Positions 9,162 through 17,012 of a stretch of 51,493 nt of DNA are shown in pieces. The position numbers and the translations under genes are program-made. The DNA is from an uncultured Novosphingobium sp. (lineage in GTDB: Bacteria > Pseudomonadota > Alphaproteobacteria > Sphingomonadales > Sphingomonadaceae). Under the pieces are notes generated by a model. That model was not told the DNA's origin, ran no database searches, and saw only the letters and a list, made by a program, of their open reading frames with translations. Each line of letters begins with the position of its first letter. Positions within the stretch are counted from its first letter, which is position 1. The stretch is taken from NCBI GenBank assembly GCA_937864195.1, contig CALMJG010000071.1, positions 1 through 51,493 on the forward strand. Reading direction: 5' to 3'.

Positions 9162-9937
9162 CCGACAAGGTCCTCTACGAAGTCGTCGATGGTGTCGGCG
9201 TGATCACGCTCAACCGTCCCGAAGTCCACAATGCGATGGATGACGAGGCGGCGCACCTCTACAAGGTCGTGCTCGACCGCGCGCTTGAGGATGACGCCGT
9301 GCGCGCGGTCCTCCTGCAGGGCAAGGGCAAGTCGTTCTGCTCGGGCCGCGACATCACCATGCTGGGCCACCGCGCCAAGGACGAAAGCGATTATCACTTC
9401 GTGCTGCGCCACCAGCAGAAGCGCCTGGTGGTGCTCGACAGCCCCAAGCCGTTCATCGCCGCGCTGAAGGGCGCGGTGCTGGGCGGCGGGTGCGAAACGG
9501 CGCTGTCCTGCGACATCCGCATAACCGACACCACGCTTAAGATGGCCCTGCCGGAAATCAACTACGGCATCCTGCCTGATACCGGCGGCACCCAGATGAT
9601 GACCCGCCTGATCGGCCCCAGCCGCACCAAGTACATGGTGATGACCGGCGAACGGATCGGCGCCGACATCGCGCTGGAATGGGGCGCGGTGGACTTTGTC
9701 GTCGCCCCGGAAGAACTGGACGCGAAGGCGCTGGAGATCGCGAAGAAGATCGCCGCCAAGCCGCCGCTATGCCTCGCCATGGCCAAGACCATGATCGACC
9801 AGGCCAGCGCGGGCGACGTCCGCAACGGGATCGCGCAGGAACTGATGGCCCAGTCCTACCTGTTCAAGACCGAAGACTATCACGAGGCCCGCGCCGCGCT
9901 CCGCGAAAAGCGCACGCCGACCTACAAGGGGAAGTAA
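9158..9937 (+). CDS. Enoyl-CoA hydratase (crotonase)
   Basis: Crotonase of 259 aa with both acid/base glutamates of a true hydratase: Glu113 in GGGCETAL and Glu133 in LPEINYGILPDTGGTQ. The oxyanion-hole segment SFCSGRDITML is also present. It overlaps the short dehydrogenase gene by 4 nt (ATGA), so it probably hydrates the product of that dehydrogenase. The C-terminal helical tail (EDYHEARAALREKRTP) is complete, useful for contrast with the permuted crotonase at 49423. Confidence 0.92.
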   Translation: MTDKVLYEVVDGVGVITLNRPEVHNAMDDEAAHLYKVVLDRALEDDAVRAVLLQGKGKSFCSGRDITMLGHRAKDESDYHFVLRHQQKRLVVLDSPKPFIAALKGAVLGGGCETALSCDIRITDTTLKMALPEINYGILPDTGGTQMMTRLIGPSRTKYMVMTGERIGADIALEWGAVDFVVAPEELDAKALEIAKKIAAKPPLCLAMAKTMIDQASAGDVRNGIAQELMAQSYLFKTEDYHEARAALREKRTPTYKGK

Positions 9938-9942
9938 AGAGC

Positions 9943-10833
9943 ATGACCGACGACCTCAGCCAGTACAAGGGCCTGCGCCCGGCGCCTGCGCGCGGCACGC
10001 GGATGCTGCCCGAAGGCACCTTTGCCAATGAAGTGGCGGTGATCACCGGCGGCGGATCGGGCCTGGGCAAGGCAATCGCGGCCGAATTCGGGCGGCTGGG
10101 CGGCGCGGTCGCCATCGCCAGCCGCGATCCGGACAAGCGCGCGCGCGGCGTGGCGGCGGTCGAGGAAGCGGGCGGGCGCGCCATCGGCGTCCAGCTTGAC
10201 GTGCGCGATCCCGAAGCGGTCAAGGCCTGCTTCGACGAGGTGGAGGACCAGCTCGGCCCGATTACCCAGCTGGTCAACAATGCCGCCGGGAACCTTGCGG
10301 GCGCGTCGGAGGACTTCAGCCTCAACGCCTGGCGCGCGGTGACGGGGATCGTGCTGGATGGCACCTGGATATGCTCGACCGAGTTCGCGCGGCGGCGGAT
10401 CGCCGATGGGCTGGGCGGATCGATCCTCAACATCGGCGCGACCTATTCGTGGACCGGCGGGCCGGGCACCAGCCCCTCTGCCGCAGCCAAGGCCGCCGTC
10501 ACCAACCTGACCCAGAGCCTCGCGGTCGAATGGGCGCCCTATGACATCCGCGTCAACTGCCTGGTCCCGGGCCTGTTCCCGCACGAGGACCGCGCCGCGC
10601 ACCTCAGGTTCGTGGACCGGGACAAGAGCGACCTCGACTCCCGCCAGCCCGCGCTGCGCGTCGGCCAGACCCATGAACTGGGCTGGGCGGCGGCCTATCT
10701 GTGTTCGGACTATGCGGCGTTCTGCTCGGGCCACGCCTTCGTGCTCGACGGGGCGAACTGGCTGCGCCGTTCCCTGCGGATGCCGGTGTTCGATCCGGTC
10801 CGCAACTGGGTTCCGGCCAAGCGGGAGAAGTAA
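9943..10833 (+). CDS. 2,4-dienoyl-CoA reductase-like SDR
   Basis: Short-chain reductase of 296 aa with the cofactor loop TGGGSGLG and NNAAGN. The active site is not the usual YxxxK: Tyr168 (GATYSWTG), Ser179 and Lys183 (PSAAAK) are spaced 11 and 4 residues apart, the geometry of mitochondrial DECR1 (Tyr199, Ser210, Lys214). It is therefore called an NADPH 2,4-dienoyl-CoA reductase rather than a hydroxyacyl-CoA dehydrogenase, which implies unsaturated or ring-derived intermediates. The true start is ATG 9943, 5 nt after the hydratase stop. Last gene of its operon, before a hairpin. Confidence 0.87.
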   Translation: MTDDLSQYKGLRPAPARGTRMLPEGTFANEVAVITGGGSGLGKAIAAEFGRLGGAVAIASRDPDKRARGVAAVEEAGGRAIGVQLDVRDPEAVKACFDEVEDQLGPITQLVNNAAGNLAGASEDFSLNAWRAVTGIVLDGTWICSTEFARRRIADGLGGSILNIGATYSWTGGPGTSPSAAAKAAVTNLTQSLAVEWAPYDIRVNCLVPGLFPHEDRAAHLRFVDRDKSDLDSRQPALRVGQTHELGWAAAYLCSDYAAFCSGHAFVLDGANWLRRSLRMPVFDPVRNWVPAKREK

Positions 10834-10840
10834 GCAGCGT

Positions 10841-10860
10841 CCCCTCCCGCAAGGGAGGGG
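10841..10860. terminator. Hairpin between convergent operons
   Basis: CCCCTCCC (10841-10848), a gcaa loop, and GGGAGGGG (10853-10860). It lies just past the stop of the plus-strand reductase and just before the stop of the minus-strand CoA-transferase. There is no U-tract, so intrinsic termination is probable but not certain. Confidence 0.6.
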
Positions 10861-10869
10861 AACCCCGCC

Positions 10870-13074
10870 TCAGCCGATGATCTTGCGCTCGCGGTAATCC
10901 GCGATCTCGGCATCGCTGAAGCCCAGTTGCCGCATGATCTCGTCGGTGTGCTGGCCGATCGCCGGGGCGGCCTGCTTGAAGATGATCGGCACGTCGCCGA
11001 AGCACCAGAAGGCGCCGAACTGCTCGACCGTGCCGTAAAGCGGCTGCTCCAGCACCGAAATCAGGTTAAGCTCGCGGTGGAGCGGATTGGCGAAGAACTG
11101 GTCTTCCGCCGCCTCAAAGGTCACGCGGTCGCACGGCACCCCGGCCGCTTCCAGCGCGGCGAACAGGTCGTCCGAGGATCGCGCGGCAGCGGCTTCGACG
11201 AACCCGGCCTCGTCCCCGCCCATGACCTGCCGCATGGCAGCGCGGCGCGCTTCGGTATGGGCGGCGACCGCGATCCAGTTCCCATCCGCGCACTGATAGA
11301 TGCGGTGGTAGGGGCCAAATCCGGTCTGGTCGCTGGTCAGGTGGTGCGTTTCGGCCAGCGAGCCGTCCGGCAGGATCAGCGTTTCGCCCTGGGTAAAGGC
11401 GGAAATGCCGAGCAGCGAGGTCTGCGTGGTGTGGGCCTTGCCATGTGCGCGCAGGGCGTAGAGCGAGGCCATCAGTTCCACCAGCGCGCTCTGCGCCGAG
11501 GATACGTCCATCGTGCCGGGGCGGTTGAACACCGGCTTGTTGCCCTCGCCCGCGTTCTCGAATTCCCACCCGGCGATGGCGTTGAAGATCGAATCGTAGC
11601 CCGGCCAGTTGCCGCGCGAACCGCGCTGGCCATAGGCGCTGACGTAGTTGAACGCGGCGTTCGGGTTATGCCCCCGGATGCCCTCTTCCGACAGGCCCAG
11701 CTTGGCCGCGCCCTTGAAGCGCATGTTGTGGTGCACGGCCTCGGCCCATTTCAGAAGCCGTTCCAGGATCGGCTGCGCACCCGGATTGGTGAGATCCAGC
11801 GCGATCGACCGCTTGGAGCGCGAGGCGGCCTGGTAATAGCGGTGCATGAAACGGATCCGGTCACCGGTCAGCGCCTCGACCTTGATCACGTCGGCGCCCA
11901 TGTCGCCCATCATCGAGGGGCCCATGGGTCCGGCAAGGAACATCCCGAAATCGACCACGCGCACTCCGGCGAGCATCTCTTCCGGCTGGCCGTTGCTGCC
12001 GACTTGTGCGGGCGGCGGGGTCCAGTCAGCATCTCCGCCTTCGCCCAGCAGCGGCGCGGGCTTCGGCTTGGTCAGGTCGGCTTCAAGGTGGAACGGCACG
12101 TTGGGCTGCACCGTGCGGCCCAGCAGCGGATCGTCGACCTCCACCGCATAGCCGTTGGCGATCACGTCCTCGTGCTGCAGCATCCCGCCCAGCGGATAGG
12201 CCGGTTCGACGGCGATATCGTCGGCCCGCAGGTCGGCCAGCCAGCGTTCCAGCGGGCGGCGCTTGAAGGCGTCGATCACGCCTTCCTCGGTGGAAAGGTC
12301 GGCGCCTTCGGCCAGCACTTCCCACATGGTGGGCATGTTCGCGTAATCGTACTGGCGCGGCGGGTCCATGATCTGGAGCCAGTCGCCGCCCTCGCACTGA
12401 TAGAGTTGCAGGCCCATGGCCCGCGCGCCCAGCGGGTGCGGCTTGTTGTTCGGCATCGGCCCGGCGGAATTGCGCGCCCAGATCAGCGAGAGCATGACCA
12501 TGTGGCCCTGGAACAGCGAGGTATGGGCCGCGCCGCCCTTGCCCGATTGCAGCCGCGCCACCAGCCGCGCGAGGATCCCCGCTGCCGCAAGGTGCGCCGC
12601 CGACCAGCTGCCCGCGTTGAAGCGCCAGACGATCGGCCCGGGGCGGTGCCCGTCATTCTCATACAGCGCGCCGAACCGCGCGGCGACCAGCAGTTCGTCG
12701 TCCGAACGCTCGACGTCGGGGTGGTTGTGGGGGCTGCCGGTTATCCCGCAGGTGACAAGGCGCGGGAAACGCGCGGCGAGCGCCGCATCGTCCAGCCCCA
12801 GCGCTGCCGCGCGCTTCGGCGTGAACTGGTGGAGCAGGACATCCGCCCCGGCCAGCCGCTGGTCGAGTTCGCCCAAGCCCTCAGGCGTGGCAAGGTCCAG
12901 CTCAAGGCTGCGCTTGCCCCGGTTCCAGTTGGCAAAGCGCGCAAGCCCGCGCGACGGATCGCCGCCGGGACGTTCGACCTTGAGCACGTCAGCGCCCAGC
13001 GCGCCGAGCATCAGCCCCGCGACCTGCACCGCCTGACCTTCACCGATCTCGACTATGCGCAGGTCGTTCAGCAT
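10870..13074 (-). CDS. Tandem class III CoA-transferase (CaiB/BaiF fusion)
   Basis: Protein of 734 aa made of two consecutive CaiB/BaiF domains (about 1-350 and 367-734), both beginning with the family's nucleotide-fold segment (LRIVEIGEG and VRVVDFGMF). The second domain keeps the catalytic Asp as Asp523 in GTMDVSSAQSAL. At the equivalent place in the first domain the sequence reads FNAGSWSAAHL, with Asn153 instead of Asp, so one half appears structural. The family moves CoA between acids or racemises 2-methylacyl-CoA. It lies 156 bp after the DUF35 gene, with hairpins between, and is the last gene of the operon led from 14890. Whether transfer or racemisation is catalysed is not visible. 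Confidence 0.9.
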   Translation of the reverse strand: MLNDLRIVEIGEGQAVQVAGLMLGALGADVLKVERPGGDPSRGLARFANWNRGKRSLELDLATPEGLGELDQRLAGADVLLHQFTPKRAAALGLDDAALAARFPRLVTCGITGSPHNHPDVERSDDELLVAARFGALYENDGHRPGPIVWRFNAGSWSAAHLAAAGILARLVARLQSGKGGAAHTSLFQGHMVMLSLIWARNSAGPMPNNKPHPLGARAMGLQLYQCEGGDWLQIMDPPRQYDYANMPTMWEVLAEGADLSTEEGVIDAFKRRPLERWLADLRADDIAVEPAYPLGGMLQHEDVIANGYAVEVDDPLLGRTVQPNVPFHLEADLTKPKPAPLLGEGGDADWTPPPAQVGSNGQPEEMLAGVRVVDFGMFLAGPMGPSMMGDMGADVIKVEALTGDRIRFMHRYYQAASRSKRSIALDLTNPGAQPILERLLKWAEAVHHNMRFKGAAKLGLSEEGIRGHNPNAAFNYVSAYGQRGSRGNWPGYDSIFNAIAGWEFENAGEGNKPVFNRPGTMDVSSAQSALVELMASLYALRAHGKAHTTQTSLLGISAFTQGETLILPDGSLAETHHLTSDQTGFGPYHRIYQCADGNWIAVAAHTEARRAAMRQVMGGDEAGFVEAAAARSSDDLFAALEAAGVPCDRVTFEAAEDQFFANPLHRELNLISVLEQPLYGTVEQFGAFWCFGDVPIIFKQAAPAIGQHTDEIMRQLGFSDAEIADYRERKIIG

Positions 13075-13100
13075 TCGGCAGCCTCTCTTGTTGTCCTGAT

Positions 13101-13187
13101 CGTCACCCCGGACTTGATCCGGGGGCTAGCTTGTCTTGCGAGCGCGCCCCCGTTTCAAGCCGGTTCCGGGTCAAGCCCGGACTGACG
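13101..13187. repeat. Paired hairpin (REP-like) element
   Basis: Two imperfect hairpins face each other: GTCACCCCGGACTTGATCCGGGG from about 13102 (written here as one site) and TTCCGGGTCAAGCCCGGACTGACG ending at 13187. The outer ends CGTCA and TGACG are complementary. This is a common alphaproteobacterial intergenic repeat style. It lies within the operon between the DUF35 and CoA-transferase genes, where it could stabilise or attenuate mRNA. Confidence 0.6.
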
Positions 13188-13230
13188 AAGTGGGGCGGAC
13201 GGCACGTTCAACACGCCGCCCGCCCTGCAT

Positions 13231-13671
13231 TCACACCTTGCGGAAGTTGGGCAGCACCCAGCCGTCCTGGATGTCGGTCCATTCGACCTGGACCTTCATC
13301 CCGATCCGCACGTCCTCGGCATTGCAGCCGGTGACGTTGGCGTTGAGGCGGGTGCCGGGGGCGCCGTCCAGATCGACCACCACGGGGACATAGATGTAAT
13401 CCTCGCCGTTCGCCGGGTTCTTGTTGCACACCACATAGCTGAACACGGTCCCGGTGCCGGGCAGGGTGGGCCATTCGACCTCGCGGCTGGAACATTCCGG
13501 GCAATAGGCCGAGGGCGGCATGCGGAAATGGCCGCAATCGGCACATTTGCACGCGGTCAGCTTGTGTGCCTTCGCCGCTTCCCAGAACGGTTCGGTGTTG
13601 GGATTGGTGGTGATGCGGATCTGTTCACCCGGCAGCAGCTTGGCCGGGCCGTACTTGATGGGCTCGCTCAT
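13231..13671 (-). CDS. DUF35 OB-fold zinc-ribbon partner of Ltp2-like aldolase (pair 1)
   Basis: Small protein of 146 aa with a rubredoxin-like zinc ribbon (Cys43, Cys46, Cys57, Cys60; CADC and CPEC) followed by an OB-fold with GTGTVFSYVV and DGAPGTRLNANV. DUF35 proteins bind acyl-CoA and form complexes with SCP2-type thiolase-fold proteins, as in the Ltp2-DUF35 steroid side-chain aldolases. One base separates it from the thiolase-fold gene, which is the usual arrangement. The complex is inferred from this arrangement and the family. Confidence 0.9.
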   Translation of the reverse strand: MSEPIKYGPAKLLPGEQIRITTNPNTEPFWEAAKAHKLTACKCADCGHFRMPPSAYCPECSSREVEWPTLPGTGTVFSYVVCNKNPANGEDYIYVPVVVDLDGAPGTRLNANVTGCNAEDVRIGMKVQVEWTDIQDGWVLPNFRKV

Positions 13672-13672
13672 G

Positions 13673-14890
13673 TCAGGCGCTCCTCAGGATCAGGCTGGAA
13701 ACGGGAAGCGAAGCGGGACCGCCGGAAACCAGCGCGAACTCGGCGTCCTTGACCTGGTTGATCGCGGTGCCGCGCACCTGCTCCACGCCTTCGACGATGT
13801 GGGTCATGCCGATGATGTAGGCTTCGTTGAGATTGCCGCCGTGGGTGTTGACCGGCACGCCGCCGTTGACCCCGCCCTGCGTCGCCGCGTCATAGCGGAT
13901 CTTGCCGGACAGGACGTAATCGTTGCCCTCGCCCTTTTCGCAGAAGCCGTAGTCTTCCAGCTGCATCAGCACCATCGGGCTGAAGTGGTCATAGATCAGC
14001 GCCACGTCCATGTCCTTGGCCGAAAGGCCCGACTGCGCCCAGACGCGGTCGGCGGTGAACTTGTGGCCGGAACTGGCGAAATGCGGATCGGGCATGCCCA
14101 TCCAGGCGAAGGCCCGGCCCCATTCGCGCTGCCCGCCATGGGCGCAGGCATGGACGACCGCCGGTTTGTGGCGGCAGTCCTTCGCGCGGTCCATGGTGGT
14201 GGTGATCACCGCCACGGCGCCGTCCGTCTCAAGGCAGAAGTCGAGCCGGCGCAGCGGATCGGCCAGCATCACCGAGGCGTCGTATTCTTCCTTGGTGAGG
14301 GGCGCCTTGCGCACCGCCTTGGGGCGGTTGTGGGTGTTGGCGCGGGTGGCCATCACGATCTCGCCAAAGGCATCCTGGGTGGTGCCGTAAAGGTGCATGT
14401 GGCGCCGCGCCAGCACGCTCATCAGGTGACCCGGCCCGACCAGGCCCGAGGGCTGGAGGAAGCTGTTTTCCGGGTTCGGCGCGGCGGAGCCGAACACCAC
14501 GCCGAGGCGGTGCTGCGGCAGCTGCTGCAGCGCCATCACGGTGACGGCGTACTTGCAGTCCTCGTTCACCAGGCCCGCCGTGGCGAGGCCGATCGCGCCG
14601 GGGCAGCCGCCCCCGCCCGAGGTCAGCGTGGCCGAGAACGAGACGTTGGGCATGCCCAGCGTTTCCATCAGGCTGGCCGTATCGAACTTGTCGAGATAGC
14701 CCGCACCGGCGGTGGAGTAATACGAGAACCCGTCGATATCCTTGATCGAGATGCCCGCATCCGCGCAGGCTTTCAGGATCGCCTCGCCCGCCATGTCGTT
14801 GATCGTGCGCGGCCAGCTCTTGCCGCGCACGTAGTAATCTGTTGCGCCGATCCCGACGATCGCCGTCTTGTCCTGGTTTGCCCAAGCCAC
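13673..14890 (-). CDS. SCP2/Ltp2-type thiolase-fold protein (pair 1, probable retro-aldolase)
   Basis: Thiolase-superfamily protein of 405 aa resembling Ltp2/SCP-x. The Cys-x-Ser-Gly nucleophile motif of true thiolases is missing; the corresponding stretch reads SGGGGCPGAI (91-100). A Tyr-Asp pair (IYDHFS) occupies the place of the thiolase Asn-Glu, and the C-terminal loop is VNTHGGNLNEAY. These traits, and the adjacent DUF35 gene, fit the retro-aldolase group that splits tertiary 3-hydroxyacyl-CoAs. The start codon is GTG at 14890, with AGAGGAGAGG upstream. The shared promoter element is centred about 35 nt before it. Confidence 0.85.
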   Translation of the reverse strand: MAWANQDKTAIVGIGATDYYVRGKSWPRTINDMAGEAILKACADAGISIKDIDGFSYYSTAGAGYLDKFDTASLMETLGMPNVSFSATLTSGGGGCPGAIGLATAGLVNEDCKYAVTVMALQQLPQHRLGVVFGSAAPNPENSFLQPSGLVGPGHLMSVLARRHMHLYGTTQDAFGEIVMATRANTHNRPKAVRKAPLTKEEYDASVMLADPLRRLDFCLETDGAVAVITTTMDRAKDCRHKPAVVHACAHGGQREWGRAFAWMGMPDPHFASSGHKFTADRVWAQSGLSAKDMDVALIYDHFSPMVLMQLEDYGFCEKGEGNDYVLSGKIRYDAATQGGVNGGVPVNTHGGNLNEAYIIGMTHIVEGVEQVRGTAINQVKDAEFALVSGGPASLPVSSLILRSA

Positions 14891-14916
14891 AGCAAGTCCT
14901 CTCCTCTACGAATCCA

Positions 14917-14934
14917 AGTTATATAACCAGGTGA
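14917..14934 (-). promoter_or_regulatory. Shared promoter element, site 2 (Ltp2-like pair 1)
   Basis: AGTTATATAACCAGGTGA, 17 of 18 bases identical to site 1. The minus strand reads ACCTGGTTATATAACT, containing TTATAT as a possible -10 box about 30 nt before the GTG start at 14890. No convincing -35 box was seen, which would fit an activated or repressed promoter. Confidence 0.7.
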
Positions 14935-14965
14935 GCTATGACAGCTGCGATCGCTTGTCCAGCAC

Positions 14966-16192
14966 TCACGCGAAATGCAGGCGGCGATATTTGCCCCGGA
15001 AGTAGAGCAGCGGATCGCGGCGCGGCTCGAACTGCGCGCGCACCACTTCGCCCACCAGCAGGAAGTGGTCCCCGCCTTCGTGCACTTCAAACCGCTTGCA
15101 CTCGAACGACACCAGCGATCCGTCGAGCAGCGGAACCCCGGTTTCGCCCGGCCCCCAGGCGGTGGCGGCGAACCGGTCCTCGCCCTTGCCGGCAAACCGG
15201 TTGGACGCGGCCTGCTGGCTGGTCTGGAGCACGTTGACGCCGAACCGCTCCGCCTCCCGCAGCACCGGGGCGCTGCCCGCCGAATTGGCGATGCAGACCA
15301 GCAGCAGCGGCGGATCGAGACTGACCGAGGTAAAGCTGTTGGCGGTCAGGCCAACGGGCGTGCCGTCCGGCGCATGGGCCGTAACGATGGTGATTCCGGT
15401 GGCAAAACAGCCCATCGCATCGCGCAGGGTGCGCGCGTCCGATCCGGCGCGGAACTCGGTGGCGGCGCGCGGCTGCTTGCGCTCCAGGAAGTCGAGCAGG
15501 TGGCCCAGGAAGGCCTCGGTCCGGTCGGTCACGACCAGCAGGTCGGCATCCTCCACTTCGACGCACTCGGCATTGGGCAGCAAGGCGGCGAAGGCGTTGT
15601 CGGCATCGCGGTCCGCCAGCGGGCTCATGCCGCCCTGCACGAACAGCACCGGCAGGGCGAGCGCCGAGGCGGCAGCGACGACGCGGTCGGGCACCTCCAG
15701 CGTCTGCAGCCGGTCAAGCAGGCGCGCATCCCAATCGCGCTCGCCTTCGGCAGCCGACACCCGCCCGCGCAGGCGCTCGCCAAAGGCGGCGAAGGTTTCC
15801 GGATCGCTGCGGGTCGGCAGATCGACCAGCACCAGGCCCGCCGCCAGCAGCGCGGCGTCGGTTTCCAGCGCGGCGGCGGCGACCCAGCCTCCCAGGGTCG
15901 CGGCGACCACCACCGGGCGCCCGCCCAGCTGCGCCAGCACGGCGCGCAGATCCTCGACAAAGGCCTCGAAATCATAGCGCCCGTCGGCGGGCCATTCGCT
16001 GCCCCCATGCCCGCGCAGGTCCAGGCTGACGACGCGGCGGCCCGACTGGACCAGCGCCTGCGCCACCTCGCCCCACACGCTGCGGGTCTGGCCCGCGCCG
16101 TGGACCAGCAGGATCGCCGGATCGTGCTCGTCACCGATGACTTCGGCTTCCAGGCGAACCCCGCCGAAGCCCTTGAACTGCATTGTCGTCAC
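14966..16192 (-). CDS. Alpha/beta-hydrolase-like domain fused to flavin reductase
   Basis: Protein of 408 aa with two domains. Residues 1-235 have an alpha/beta-hydrolase fold (LLVHGAG, SLDLRGHGGSEW), but the nucleophile elbow reads VAATLGGW, with Thr99 in place of Ser, and the region that should carry the catalytic His reads EDADLLVV. Residues about 245-408 are a flavin reductase of the HpaC/HsaB type (LRDAMGCFATGITIVTA, GLTANSFTSVSLDPP). The reductase should supply reduced flavin to a monooxygenase; none is encoded nearby. GTG 16192, preceded by GGGGAG at good spacing and overlapping the regulator stop, is preferred to ATG 16183. Co-transcribed with the GntR gene. Confidence 0.85.
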   Translation of the reverse strand: MTTMQFKGFGGVRLEAEVIGDEHDPAILLVHGAGQTRSVWGEVAQALVQSGRRVVSLDLRGHGGSEWPADGRYDFEAFVEDLRAVLAQLGGRPVVVAATLGGWVAAAALETDAALLAAGLVLVDLPTRSDPETFAAFGERLRGRVSAAEGERDWDARLLDRLQTLEVPDRVVAAASALALPVLFVQGGMSPLADRDADNAFAALLPNAECVEVEDADLLVVTDRTEAFLGHLLDFLERKQPRAATEFRAGSDARTLRDAMGCFATGITIVTAHAPDGTPVGLTANSFTSVSLDPPLLLVCIANSAGSAPVLREAERFGVNVLQTSQQAASNRFAGKGEDRFAATAWGPGETGVPLLDGSLVSFECKRFEVHEGGDHFLLVGEVVRAQFEPRRDPLLYFRGKYRRLHFA

Positions 16193-16890
16193 GTTTTCTC
16201 CCCGGCGGCCTGCCTGATCCATTCCGATACCGTGTCGGAACGGCGCTTCATCATCAATTGCGCGATGTCCGCGTCGCGGTCCAGCAGGGCGCGGCACAGG
16301 TCATGCTGCTGCTTGCGGCAGGTCGCGCGGTGCTGTGGATCGCGGAACAGCGCGATGCCCTGTTCTTCCATGCCGAACGAATAGCCGATCGCCATGACCA
16401 GTTCGATCACCGGATTGCCGCTCATTGCCGCGACCAGCCGGGCCAGCTCGCTATCGGCGGCGATCACCGTGGCGGGGGTGTCGTTCTGGTCGATGCGCGC
16501 CATGAACTCCTCCAGCCGGGCGCGCAGCCCCGCATCCTGGCAGGCGCTGGCAAGCGCGGCGGCTTCCTCGGAGATCCGGCGGCTGACCGTCATGATGTCG
16601 GACAGGGTCGCGCCGCGCAGCCGCAGGAAGCGGGCGAGCGTGCGGATCGCGTCATCGGCATCGGGACGGCTGGCGTAGAAACCCCCGCGAATCCCGCGCC
16701 GCACGCTGATCATCCGGTCGTTCTCGGCGATCTTGGCCGCCTGCCGCAGGGTCGGACGGCTGACGCCGAGACGAACGAGCAGGTCGTCTTCCGCCCCCAG
16801 GAACTCGCCGTTCTCGCTTTCCAGGCTGATCTGCGACAGCGTCCGGGCGGTGCGCGCGACCAGCGATTCCGCGTGAATGGTGTGCTGCAT
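16189..16890 (-). CDS. GntR-family regulator (FadR/FCD subfamily)
   Basis: Transcription factor of 233 aa with an N-terminal winged helix-turn-helix (GAEDDLLVRLGVSRPTLRQA, ending VRRGIRGGFYASRP) and an all-helical FCD-type effector domain after it. FadR-subfamily members usually respond to organic acids or acyl-CoAs. The frame extends to a TTG at 16926, but ATG 16890 with GGAAGG upstream is better. It is divergent from the amidohydrolase/dehydrogenase operon, with promoter-element site 3 in between. It is the best local candidate for the protein recognising the four shared elements (inference). Confidence 0.9.
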   Translation of the reverse strand: MQHTIHAESLVARTARTLSQISLESENGEFLGAEDDLLVRLGVSRPTLRQAAKIAENDRMISVRRGIRGGFYASRPDADDAIRTLARFLRLRGATLSDIMTVSRRISEEAAALASACQDAGLRARLEEFMARIDQNDTPATVIAADSELARLVAAMSGNPVIELVMAIGYSFGMEEQGIALFRDPQHRATCRKQQHDLCRALLDRDADIAQLMMKRRSDTVSEWIRQAAGEKT

Positions 16891-16902
16891 GGAACCTTCC
16901 CT

Positions 16903-16916
16903 AACAGGTAGCTGTT
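16903..16916. promoter_or_regulatory. Small inverted repeat before GntR gene
   Basis: AACAG-gtag-CTGTT, 13 bp or so before the GntR start codon. A related core, TGCTAACCAGCA, lies at 16934-16945. Both share a TAAC(C)AG core with site 3, so the promoter may hold several weaker half-sites, possibly for autoregulation. Confidence 0.35.
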
Positions 16917-16961
16917 TTAGCGGCAACCCAGCGTGCTAACCAGCAAGCACCTTGCCTCCAC

Positions 16962-16977
16962 TTGTATAACCAGGTAT
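16962..16977. promoter_or_regulatory. Shared promoter element, site 3 (GntR / amidohydrolase 1)
   Basis: TTGTATAACCAGGTAT in the 122-bp divergent region. It lies 72 nt before the GntR start (16890) and 36 nt before the amidohydrolase start (17013), so one bound protein could control both directions. Its orientation relative to the minus-strand gene is the same as at sites 1, 2 and 4. Confidence 0.7.
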
Positions 16978-17012
16978 TCATTTAGCCAACCAGACGAATC
17001 GGGAGAAACACC

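Noticed and set aside
13101..13187. Insertion-sequence ends or a transposition scar
   Set aside because: No transposase remnant and no flanking target duplication; the sequences are short hairpins.
13673..14890. Annotation as acetyl-CoA acetyltransferase (thiolase)
   Set aside because: The nucleophilic Cys motif is absent and a DUF35 partner is adjacent, which fits the Ltp2-like aldolase group better.
14966..16192. Assignment as true HsaD (meta-cleavage hydrolase) plus HsaB
   Set aside because: Nucleophile Ser and catalytic His are not visible, and no HsaA or HsaC partner gene is in the window.
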